The position numbers and the translations under genes are program-made. Of a stretch of DNA of 64,000 nucleotides, positions 1-6,942 are shown piece by piece. Each line of letters opens with the position of its first letter. Position 1 is the first letter of the stretch. The notes under the pieces were generated by a model, which was not told where the DNA came from, made no database searches, and saw only the letters and a program-made list of their open reading frames with translations. This DNA comes from Leptolyngbya sp. NIES-2104 (GTDB lineage: Bacteria > Cyanobacteriota > Cyanobacteriia > Leptolyngbyales > Leptolyngbyaceae), in the NCBI RefSeq assembly GCF_001485215.1, contig NZ_BBWW01000001.1, forward strand, positions 4,960,001-5,024,000, in the 5' to 3' direction.

Positions 1-213
1 AGTATTGTCGGTTCTGGAATGGTCGGACAGCCTGGGATCGCGGCTCGGATGTTTGAGGCGCTATTTAAGAAGGAGATTAATATTCAGATGATTGCGACCT
101 CTGAGATTAAGGTCAGTTGTGTAGTGGCAGAAGATCAAGGTGTGATGGCACTTCAGGCGATTCATGCTGCTTTTGAACTGGCGGGAACTCAGCGAATTCA
201 GGTTTCTGCGTAG
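1..213 (+). CDS. lysC: Aspartate kinase, C-terminal fragment (ACT domain)
   Basis: Only the last 70 residues are in the window; the reading frame is open from base 1. The segment SIVGSGMVGQPGIAARMFEA followed by a stretch with IQMIATSEIKVSCVV is the typical end of the second ACT domain of aspartokinase, the allosteric domain that binds lysine or threonine. The enzyme phosphorylates aspartate in the first step of lysine, threonine and methionine synthesis. The catalytic domain lies outside the window. A type A repeat begins 15 bp after the stop codon. The identification is confident for the domain; the full gene cannot be judged. Confidence 0.85.
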   Translation, partial: SIVGSGMVGQPGIAARMFEALFKKEINIQMIATSEIKVSCVVAEDQGVMALQAIHAAFELAGTQRIQVSA

Positions 214-228
214 CAGGATGCTGTTTCA

Positions 229-435
229 GAGGATGTTTGAAAAGTTGTCGTTCGGTGCAATGTTCCGCCCTGAAATGAATTTCGGGCTAATCGGCGCAAG
301 TCCTTTGAAATGGACTAAGAATCTGAAACTGGCTCCCAGTCTACTTCAGTAGACTTTCCACGATTAGCCCGAAATTCATTTCAGGGCGGGAGGCAACCGA
401 AGCGAAGAAACTTTTTATACTTTTCAAACACCCTC
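229..435. mobile_element. MITE-like repeat, type A copy 1
   Basis: A 207-bp non-coding element with imperfect terminal inverted repeats (left GAGGATGTTTGAAAAG, right end CTTTTCAAACACCCTC) flanked by TCA on both sides (226-228 and 436-438). Inside is a long inverted repeat: CGCCCTGAAATGAATTTCGG on the left is mirrored near 365-390, and the centre holds short palindromes of the form AGTCTACTTCAGTAGACT. The termini match those of the IS5-family element at 5913-6827, so it is probably a non-autonomous derivative. The TNA-type duplication is seen directly; mobilisation by that IS is inference. Confidence 0.8.
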
Positions 436-498
436 TCACACCAATTCGAGCATTTAATGCAACAGATCGAACGATCATCGTTCCACCGCAAAATCCCT

Positions 499-549
499 GT
501 AGAGACGCGATTAGGAGCTTCGCTGCACCTTCGGTGTTCGCATCTCTAC
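499..549. repeat. Type C palindromic repeat (GTAGAGACGCG family)
   Basis: GTAGAGACGCG is followed by a GC-rich loop and CGCATCTCTAC, an imperfect hairpin. The preceding bases CCGCAAAATCC also precede the second copy of the family at 42595-42622, which is a perfect palindrome. The rest of the gap between 436 and 758 contains no gene I can support; its right part must hold the promoter of the gene at 759. Confidence 0.55.
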
Positions 550-626
550 GTCGTCGGGTAAACGCGAAATCCGTCGGGTTGATTGCATCGCTATCACACC
601 AGATTTCTGTCTTTAGTTAGAAAGTA

Positions 627-654
627 TTGCAATTAGCTTTACTATTCTTAATCA
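627..654 (+). promoter_or_regulatory. Possible sigma-70 type promoter for the gene at 759
   Basis: TTGCAA (627-632) and TAATCA (649-654) are spaced by 16 bp in an AT-rich stretch about 105 bp upstream of the start codon. A short palindromic sequence, TTGTAAACAA, follows at about 667. Both hexamers are imperfect, so this is a weak call from sequence alone. Confidence 0.25.
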
Positions 655-758
655 TAAGGTTACTGTTTGTAAACAAGTCTCAGAATCCTCTGTCTGCGTT
701 TTGGCTTTCATACTCACCCAGTTGATTCTGATACCCAAGCAAACCCTAATTTACGAGA

Positions 759-1094
759 ATGATGAAAGTTAAGCAATTCGCTCCCGTGTTTGTCGCTCTA
801 GTCAGTTGTCTTCTCTTCTTCGTCATTAATCTTGCTGCGCCTCGGAGTGCTGCAAGTTCTCCTCAAACGCATTACCTGATCAAGCCTTTACACGCCGATC
901 GAGTCCTTTATGTGCAACCTCGATTAGCACTCGGCAATCTAGCACCCGACTCGCTCATGAGTGCATTAGACGAAATCTCACAGCAGTACACTGTTAAAGG
1001 CTCCAGATTGTACACTCGGCATGTCAATGGTCGGGAGATTCCTGGAATGTTGGTGTTTACTGAACCGATGATCGCTCAGGTTGCAGAAGAGTAA
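759..1094 (+). CDS. Small exported or membrane-anchored protein of unknown function
   Basis: A 111-residue protein that I do not recognise. Residues 5-30 form one strongly hydrophobic segment (FAPVFVALVSCLLFFVIN) followed by AAPRSAASS, which reads as a signal peptide or a single N-terminal anchor. The remaining 80 residues are soluble and contain no cysteine pair or known catalytic motif. Two adjacent ATG codons could serve as start (759 or 762). The gene has its own upstream gap and ends at a hairpin terminator shared with the convergent histidine kinase, so it is probably monocistronic. A periplasmic or thylakoid-lumen role is possible but cannot be shown. Confidence 0.65.
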   Translation: MMKVKQFAPVFVALVSCLLFFVINLAAPRSAASSPQTHYLIKPLHADRVLYVQPRLALGNLAPDSLMSALDEISQQYTVKGSRLYTRHVNGREIPGMLVFTEPMIAQVAEE

Positions 1095-1118
1095 GTAACA
1101 CCCAACTGATTTGATATC

Positions 1119-1150
1119 AAATGACGTGGGCGATCGCTTGCGTCATTTTT
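1119..1150 (+). terminator. Hairpin terminator between convergent genes
   Basis: AAATGACG (1119-1126) pairs with CGTCATTT (1141-1148) across a 14-base loop that contains a GCGATCGC-like sequence, followed by further T residues. It lies 25 bp after the stop at 1094 and overlaps the last codon of the convergent kinase gene. The A-run on the left arm makes it plausible in both directions. Confidence 0.6.
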
Positions 1151-2261
1151 GCAATGGAATCTCGATCGTAAAAGTCGTTCCCACTTGCAGTGCACTTTCA
1201 ACGGTGATTTGCCCATTCAATCGATCGACGCATTGTTTCACGATCGCGAGTCCGAGTCCGGTTCCCGCAATCTGAGCGGTATTCGAGGCACGATAAAATG
1301 ATTGAAATAATCGAGATTGTTCTGCGATCGGAATTCCAATTCCAGAATCTTGAACGGTTAACGTGAACTGATGCGGCTTGATCGACAATCGACACTCAAT
1401 CTTTCCACCTGCTGGAGAGTACTTAATACTATTCGAGAGTAGATTCACAAGAATACGCTGAAGTAGGTTCGCATCAGTAACAATCAACGACTGATCTGCT
1501 ATCAATCTGATTTCATGGCGATCGCTGCTCATCTGTGCTTCTTCGACACATTCTGCACAGGCTTGCACCGGATCAATTTCGCTCATCACTGGGGCGGCTT
1601 GTTCTCCTCGACTCAGGACGAGAATGTCATCGAGCAGTTGTCCCATTTGCTGTACTTTCGATCGCAGTCGGCGAAAATGTTTCTGTTTGCGCTCGATCGA
1701 GAGCTGCTCATGATCGAGTAAATCGATCGAGGTCGCCATCACTGCCAACGGCGATTTCAATTCATGTGCTGCATCTGCTAGAAAGCGCGTCTTCTCGGCT
1801 GAATCACTTTCCGGAGCAGGTGGCTCAATGTTGCGGCTCATCGTTGCAAATCCAAGCGGCTGATTGCTAAACGGATCGCGCAGTAAAAACCATTGACTTT
1901 CAAACCACATCGGCTCAGAGTCTCGCAACATCGAAAACTGTCCGCGCCAGTGTCCGCACTCTAGCAGTTGAGGCAAAACGGTTTGATTCCAAAGCTGCTG
2001 CATCGATTCGCTGAGCATCGCTGCAAACGGTAAGGTTTCAGTAAAACTTAAGATCTCTCTGCCACTAGGATTGAGACAAAGCCAATCTCCCTCGATCGAA
2101 ATGGCTCCGATCAAATCGGTGCTCTGTTGTGCGATCGTCGAAAACCAGCCCGATTCGATCCAGGACAAGTCCGTTTGTTGAGATGAACCGACCTGAACCG
2201 TTGGACACTGTATATTAGCCGAGAGCGTACAGACCTTCGTTGCTTGATGAGTAGACTTCAT
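1143..2261 (-). CDS. Sensor histidine kinase with PAS-like sensor, soluble
   Basis: An orphan two-component kinase. The N-terminal 150 residues look like a PAS fold and have no membrane segment. The H-box is FLADAAHELKSPLA (phospho-accepting His near residue 167), the N-box is RILVNLLSNSIKYSP, and the G-boxes are DSGIGIP and GTGLGLAIVKQ, so the kinase core is complete. I chose the ATG at 2261 because GAGGAAGG lies just upstream of it; a longer GTG-initiated frame begins at 2312. No response regulator gene is adjacent, so its partner is elsewhere. It converges on the small gene at 759. The cytoplasmic signal it senses cannot be read from the sequence. Confidence 0.88.
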   Translation of the reverse strand: MKSTHQATKVCTLSANIQCPTVQVGSSQQTDLSWIESGWFSTIAQQSTDLIGAISIEGDWLCLNPSGREILSFTETLPFAAMLSESMQQLWNQTVLPQLLECGHWRGQFSMLRDSEPMWFESQWFLLRDPFSNQPLGFATMSRNIEPPAPESDSAEKTRFLADAAHELKSPLAVMATSIDLLDHEQLSIERKQKHFRRLRSKVQQMGQLLDDILVLSRGEQAAPVMSEIDPVQACAECVEEAQMSSDRHEIRLIADQSLIVTDANLLQRILVNLLSNSIKYSPAGGKIECRLSIKPHQFTLTVQDSGIGIPIAEQSRLFQSFYRASNTAQIAGTGLGLAIVKQCVDRLNGQITVESALQVGTTFTIEIPLQK

Positions 2262-2312
2262 TTCAGCCTTCCTCGCTGTCACATCACAGGGAACCGAACC
2301 CAACGAAACCAC

Positions 2313-3093
2313 GTTCGTTAAAAGGCTCAGTATTTTCTATTAGCTAGTTTCCCCCGTTGCAAGCCTTTATCCGTACAATCGCGGTTCTCTTTATTAATTC
2401 TTTATTTTACGGTGCTATCGATTTCAGTTGCCAATCAAAATAAATCTGTCCTTGCGATCGCTCAAAATTTCTCCGTATTTCACACGCAAGTCGAGAACGA
2501 TCGTGCCTACATTGCGTGTTTCACGCAATCCTGATCCGTATGTTTAGCCCAAAATTGGGATGAGTGAGGTGACTTTTAAAGTTTTCTTGCATACATAAAG
2601 GGTGAAGCTGAATAAGTGATAGCCGTATGATCTCGTAGAAGGTCAAGGTTAAATTTGCGTAATTCAACGATTCGCGATCGTTGAATGATTCGCATAGCGT
2701 AGATGGAAACCTTACCAGTTCTCTCTAATTCTACGGAGTAAATGATCCTTTTCTTGAGTTTGCTCGACCGTGACCCTCTACATTTTGTGAACTTAGACTT
2801 AAGCAAAGTTTATCTTGGGTTCACACAATAGCTTGATACTTACTCATTTCTTTAAGCACCGACTCCTTAAAAAGTAGTATTTTCACTAAGAGTCTACGTA
2901 ATATTTGTTAGTAATGAGTTTTTATCTCATTGCGTAATATACGGTACTTAGACACTTAGACCCAGGGATCTCTACCATCTTTCAGTTCATTACAACACCA
3001 GGGCTGTCCTGAAATCGCGGTCATCATCTACCCCTTTCCCTTCCGACCCGATTTCAACGATTAGACGCGACTGATGTAGGAACGAGATTCTCT
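2313..3093. other. Long intergenic region with hairpins, no supported gene
   Basis: This 780-bp gap separates two divergent genes and holds no convincing coding sequence. A perfect stem ATTGCGTG-TTT-CACGCAAT lies at 2511-2529. A second small hairpin, AATGAG / CTCATT, lies at 2913-2931 and is bracketed by direct repeats CGTAATAT at 2897-2904 and 2933-2940. The region is AT-rich towards 2820-2950 and probably contains promoters for both flanking genes. An untranslated RNA is possible but unproven. Confidence 0.4.
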
Positions 3094-5076
3094 ATGCGTG
3101 CGACCTTTTCTATTTCTTCTACTCTGCTTCGGCTCTGTCAAACAAGCGTGCCCCTGAAAACGATCAAAGCTGTTTTGGCTTTACCGAGACGATTGCGACG
3201 CTATCTATTATTCGCGATCGATAGCGCCATTTTTCTGATTGCTACCTGTGTCGCTGTCAATCTCCGATTTGAAGAACTGCCGTTCTTAGAACAGATCCAG
3301 CATTATCAAGATGCACTTGTTCTCGTAATCCCAGTGAAATTTTGCACCTTTTATTTTCTGGGAATGTATCGTCCTCTACTGCGGCATACCGGGGCGGAGG
3401 TGTTGTGGTTAGCGTTCAAGTCGGTGACCTTAAGCGAGGCGGTTTTGGTGGCGATTAGCTGGCTCGTGAGTGCGCCCGTTCTGCCCCGATCGGTGCAGAT
3501 TATCTCCGCTCTCATTACCTGGATTGGTGTCGTTGGCATTCGATTTTCAGTGCGGCAATTTCTCGTTCTGGTCGATACTGCACCGAAACTCACGCAAAAA
3601 CTTCCCCGCCGCGTTCCGATTCCCGATGAGTTGAAACCCCAGCGAATTATTGTCTATGGGGCGGGATCAGCGGGGTTTCAGCTTTCACAGGCGTTGTTGC
3701 GCGAATCGGCGTATGAAGTCGTAGCTTTTATCGATGACAATCCTGAGATTCATGGACGAATGCTCGATCGCATTCCGATCTATAGTCCCGTGATGCTGAG
3801 AGCCTTGATTGATCAGCATCAAGTCACGATGATTCTCTTAGCGGTTCCATCGGCAAAACCGCATGAAAAACGCCATATTCTCCGGACGCTGAAAGGATTG
3901 CCAGTCAAAGTCAAAACTGTGCCATCGGTGCGCGAAATCGTAGCAGAACGAGTGTCGATCGGGCAAATTCGCAATGTCGATATTTCTGACTTGCTAGGGC
4001 GCGAGGAAGTGCTGCCTGATCCAAGTTTGCTGCGCGTGAATATTACGGATAAGTGCGTTTTGGTTACGGGTGCGGGTGGCTCGATCGGATCAGAACTCTG
4101 TCGCCAGATCGCTCAGCAGAATCCGAAATTATTGGTGCTGTATGAGTTGAACGAATTTGCGTTGTACTCGATCGATGCAGAACTAGCGGAAACCTATCCA
4201 GACATTCCCCGCAAAGCTCATTTGGGATCGGTGACGGATGGCGATCGACTAGCTGAAGTGTTTCAGAGATACGAAGTCGAAACGGTTTATCATGCGGCGG
4301 CTTACAAACATGTTCCACTCGTCGAGGGCAATGCGGCTCAGGGCATCATTAACAATGCGTATGGCACAATGGTCACGGCGCAGACTGCCGATCGCTGTGG
4401 AGTCGATACCTTTGTTTTGATTTCGACAGATAAAGCCGTTCGTCCGACGAATGTGATGGGCGCAACTAAGCGAATTGCAGAACTGGTGTTACAAGCCTTG
4501 GCTGCCAAACCAGAGACGCATACGCGATTTGTGATGGTTCGGTTTGGTAATGTGTTAAACAGCAATGGTTCTGTCGTGCCTCGATTCAAACAGCAGATCG
4601 CAGCCGGAAAGCCGATTACGTTGACGCATCCAGAGATGACCCGCTACTTTATGTCGATTCCAGAAGCTTCACGCTTGGTGATTCAAGCGGGAGCAATGGG
4701 AGAGGGCGGCGATGTGTTTCTGTTAGACATGGGCGAACCTGTTCGCATCTATGATTTAGCCGTGCAGATGATCGAACTGAGTGGACTGGTTCCGGGTGAA
4801 GACATTGAAATTGAGATCACAGGGCTGCGACCGGGTGAGAAGCTGTATGAGGAACTGCTGATTGGTGGGGATGCGATGCCGACCAATCATCCGAAGATTT
4901 TTGCAGCACGAGAAGCGATGATGCCTTGGGAAAAGCTAGAACCATTGTTAGATCAGCTTTTTGTGACGGCATATCAGAAGAATCCAGTGAAACTACGATC
5001 GCTGCTCAAAACCCTAGTTCCTGAGTACGCGCCCGCTGTGAAATCTGCTTCTTCGGTGGTGCATCCTCACAATTGA
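3094..5076 (+). CDS. Membrane-anchored nucleoside-diphosphate-sugar 4,6-dehydratase/epimerase (CapD/WbpM family)
   Basis: A 660-residue polysaccharide-precursor enzyme. Residues 30-150 contain four hydrophobic segments; residues 185-290 are a first Rossmann domain (IIVYGAGSAGFQLSQALL); residues 320-600 are the SDR catalytic domain with VLVTGAGGSIGSELCRQIA. The usual YxxxK is replaced by the Met-Gly-Ala-Thr-Lys form seen in ISTDKAVRPTNVMGATKR, characteristic of large UDP-GlcNAc 4,6-dehydratases of this family. The GLRPGEKLYEELL signature is near residue 585. The family modifies UDP-sugars for capsule, O-antigen or exopolysaccharide. The length is normal. It stands alone, abutting the convergent stress-protein gene with no spacer. 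The exact sugar substrate is not determined. Confidence 0.9.
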   Translation: MRATFSISSTLLRLCQTSVPLKTIKAVLALPRRLRRYLLFAIDSAIFLIATCVAVNLRFEELPFLEQIQHYQDALVLVIPVKFCTFYFLGMYRPLLRHTGAEVLWLAFKSVTLSEAVLVAISWLVSAPVLPRSVQIISALITWIGVVGIRFSVRQFLVLVDTAPKLTQKLPRRVPIPDELKPQRIIVYGAGSAGFQLSQALLRESAYEVVAFIDDNPEIHGRMLDRIPIYSPVMLRALIDQHQVTMILLAVPSAKPHEKRHILRTLKGLPVKVKTVPSVREIVAERVSIGQIRNVDISDLLGREEVLPDPSLLRVNITDKCVLVTGAGGSIGSELCRQIAQQNPKLLVLYELNEFALYSIDAELAETYPDIPRKAHLGSVTDGDRLAEVFQRYEVETVYHAAAYKHVPLVEGNAAQGIINNAYGTMVTAQTADRCGVDTFVLISTDKAVRPTNVMGATKRIAELVLQALAAKPETHTRFVMVRFGNVLNSNGSVVPRFKQQIAAGKPITLTHPEMTRYFMSIPEASRLVIQAGAMGEGGDVFLLDMGEPVRIYDLAVQMIELSGLVPGEDIEIEITGLRPGEKLYEELLIGGDAMPTNHPKIFAAREAMMPWEKLEPLLDQLFVTAYQKNPVKLRSLLKTLVPEYAPAVKSASSVVHPHN

Positions 5077-5912
5077 CTAGCGCGGTACAGGAAAAAACAA
5101 AACAGGGTGCATACTTCGTCGTAATAGTTCTGCGGCAAAACTTGGAACCGAGATGACTCCGCGATTTCCATTATTCGATGAAATCGCGATCGCGCTGACA
5201 TCTTTTTCTTGTGCGGCTTGTAGAATTTGCGTGATTGCGTTTCCGCGTCGCAGTTCGATTTCAGCGTTGATGCCTGCGGCTTGTAGTTGCGCTTGAGTGG
5301 GTTTCAACGTGTCCGCAATGAGTCGCTGTTCTTCAGCCGCTGACAGTTCATATCGCCCACCCTCATCGAGCACGCGGCAGAGATAGCAAGTTTGAGCGGT
5401 TCCGGGCTGAGCATGTTTCGCAATTTCAGCCACCGTATGCTTTGAGGCTTGACTGTCATCATACGGAACTAATAATCCTCGAAAAAGATGATGACAGCGT
5501 AAGTTGAGTTCTTCAGTGGTCAGGGCAGAAATCAATTGGGGGCGAACGGTCATGAGTGGAATCGTCGATCGCGTAGACAGTTCTGCGGTGGTACTGCCGA
5601 ACAATTTTTCTGTGAATAGATTGCGGCTTTGCGTTCCCATCAGAATCACATCGCAATTGTATTGGTTCGCTGTGCGAAGAATGACATCGAGTGCGCGTCC
5701 CGCTTGAACTTCAGTTTTGACATCAATGCCAGAAGGAACCGTTTTTAGAGCAGTCGCAAATTGGGTTTGAGCGCGATCGATTTTTTCGGCATCCGGTTTA
5801 GGAACACCGACCTTTTCACCGAAGGGCACAACGTGGAGAAACACAATTTGCTGCATTCCACTTGCTGCGAGTTGAGGCACAAAGTTGACCAATCGTTGGA
5901 GTCCGTCGCTAA
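5077..5912 (-). pseudogene. Universal stress protein (tandem USP domains), 3' part, interrupted by IS
   Basis: These 836 bp encode the last 277 residues of a two-domain UspA-family protein. The first domain ends with ILMGTQSRNLFTEKLFGSTT, a degenerate form of the ATP-binding G-2X-G-9X-G(S/T) motif; the second begins VPYDDSQASKHTVAEIAK. The start is missing because an IS5-family element sits at 5913-6827. Removing the IS and one copy of the TAA duplication joins this part to the 5' piece at 6828-6861 and restores an uninterrupted 288-residue protein beginning MFQRILICTDFSDGLQR. A frame from inside the IS continues into this segment by chance, so a chimeric product cannot be excluded. USPs bind ATP/AMP in stress responses. 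Confidence 0.88.
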
Positions 5913-6827
5913 GAGGGTGTTTGAAAAGACAATCAAGGGGGTAAAAAAGCTCTCCGGTTATACGCTGTAGATACATAAAACACACAGCACCGAGAGAGCA
6001 ACATGAGTAAATCATATCCGAGTAATTTGAGCCATGCTCAATATGAACTGTTGCGAGATTTGCTGCCCGAAGCAAAACCGGGCGGACGACCGCGAGAAGT
6101 GGATTTGTGGGAAGTCCTGAATGCGATCTTCTACATTCTGGTTGAAGGGGTGCGTTGGAGATCGTTGCCTGGAGACTTTCCGGCATGGCAAACCGTCTAT
6201 ACCTACTTTCGCAACTGGCGCAAAGATGGAACCTGGATCAACGTTCATGATTGTCTGTATCGTTGCAGTCGGATTGAACAGGGACGGATGCCCAGTCCAT
6301 CGGAAGCCGTGTTGGATAGTCAGTCGGTGAAAAGCGCTGCGGGTGTCCATGAAGCCGTGGGCTTCGATGCCGGAAAGATCATTAAAGGACGCAAGCGATT
6401 TATCACCGTCGATACGCTGGGACTGGTTTTGCGCGTGTTTGTGACTGCTGCTAGCACCCCAGAACGCGAGGGCGGCAAAACGGCGCTGCAACGAGTCCGA
6501 AAACAAGGCAAAGCCGTATCTCGATTGCACACGATCTGGGTCGATGGCGGATTTGATGGCGCACCGTTCATGCAGTGGGTCATCAGTATCTGCTATTGGC
6601 TTGTCCAGGTCGTCTTACGTCCTGAGCAAACCAAAGGTTTCGTCTTGCTCAAAAAGCGCTGGGTGGTGGAGCGGACAAACGGTTGGATCATGCACTGTCG
6701 TCGCTTAGTGCGAGACTATGAGCTACTGCCGGAAACTTCGGAGACTTTTATTTATCTGGCGATGATTCGCATCATGGTGAGGCGTTTGGCATAAAATTTG
6801 ACCCGATTCAACTTTTAAAACACCCTC
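5913..6827 (+). mobile_element. Complete IS5-family insertion sequence (IS1031/IS427-like)
   Basis: A 915-bp element with inverted ends GAGGGTGTTTGAAAAG (left) and, at the right, the complement of CTTTTAAAACACCCTC, 15 of 16 positions matching. It is flanked by TAA at 5910-5912 and 6828-6830, the TNA duplication typical of this IS5 subgroup. One intact transposase gene occupies most of it. Insertion split codon 12 of a universal-stress-protein gene. Intact ends, a clean duplication and an open transposase suggest a recent event. It is the likely source of transposase for the type A repeats in this window. Confidence 0.93.
6003..6794 (+). CDS. IS5-family transposase
   Basis: A 263-residue DDE transposase in one continuous frame. 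The N-terminal DUF4096-like part (residues 10-80, with GGRPREVDLWEVLNAIFYIL and GVRWRSLPGDFP) is a DNA-binding region typical of the subgroup. The catalytic triad is visible as D in VLDSQSVKSA (near residue 105), D in IWVDGGFDG (near 181) and E in RWVVERTNGW (near 223), with the Y-(2)-R-(3)-E-(6)-K region replaced by the WVVERTNGW form. No frameshift or stop is present, so the protein is probably active. Long ORFs on the opposite strand are shadows. Confidence 0.93.
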   Translation: MSKSYPSNLSHAQYELLRDLLPEAKPGGRPREVDLWEVLNAIFYILVEGVRWRSLPGDFPAWQTVYTYFRNWRKDGTWINVHDCLYRCSRIEQGRMPSPSEAVLDSQSVKSAAGVHEAVGFDAGKIIKGRKRFITVDTLGLVLRVFVTAASTPEREGGKTALQRVRKQGKAVSRLHTIWVDGGFDGAPFMQWVISICYWLVQVVLRPEQTKGFVLLKKRWVVERTNGWIMHCRRLVRDYELLPETSETFIYLAMIRIMVRRLA

Positions 6828-6861
6828 TAAAGTCGGTACAAATTAAGATCCGCTGAAACAT
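6828..6861 (-). pseudogene. Universal stress protein, 5' fragment cut off by IS
   Basis: The ATG at 6861 begins MFQRILICTDF, the characteristic first strand of a USP domain, and then runs into the IS end and stops after 17 codons (TGA in the IS). It is the missing start of the gene at 5077-5912. The promoter and leader of the original gene must lie between 6862 and the end of the helicase gene at 6943. Confidence 0.85.
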
Positions 6862-6942
6862 AAGAGGATGATCGACGCGCTGTTCTCCTTTACTGTGCAA
6901 TATCGCGGGCGTTCTCACAAGTCGATCGCACGACATCAAGAC

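Noticed and set aside
2576-2806. A 76-codon minus-strand frame in the 2.3-3.1 kb gap
   Set aside because: Highly basic, no similarity I recognise, no ribosome binding site, and no third-position GC trend; kept as intergenic.
5077-6186. A single 369-codon minus-strand frame covering the stress-protein remnant and part of the IS
   Set aside because: The first 92 residues come from the antisense strand of the transposase gene and look like nothing; the frame is a chance fusion created by the insertion. The gene was annotated as an interrupted pseudogene instead.
6012-6530. A 172-codon frame antisense to the transposase
   Set aside because: It mirrors a well-supported transposase with intact catalytic residues; composition is that of a shadow frame.
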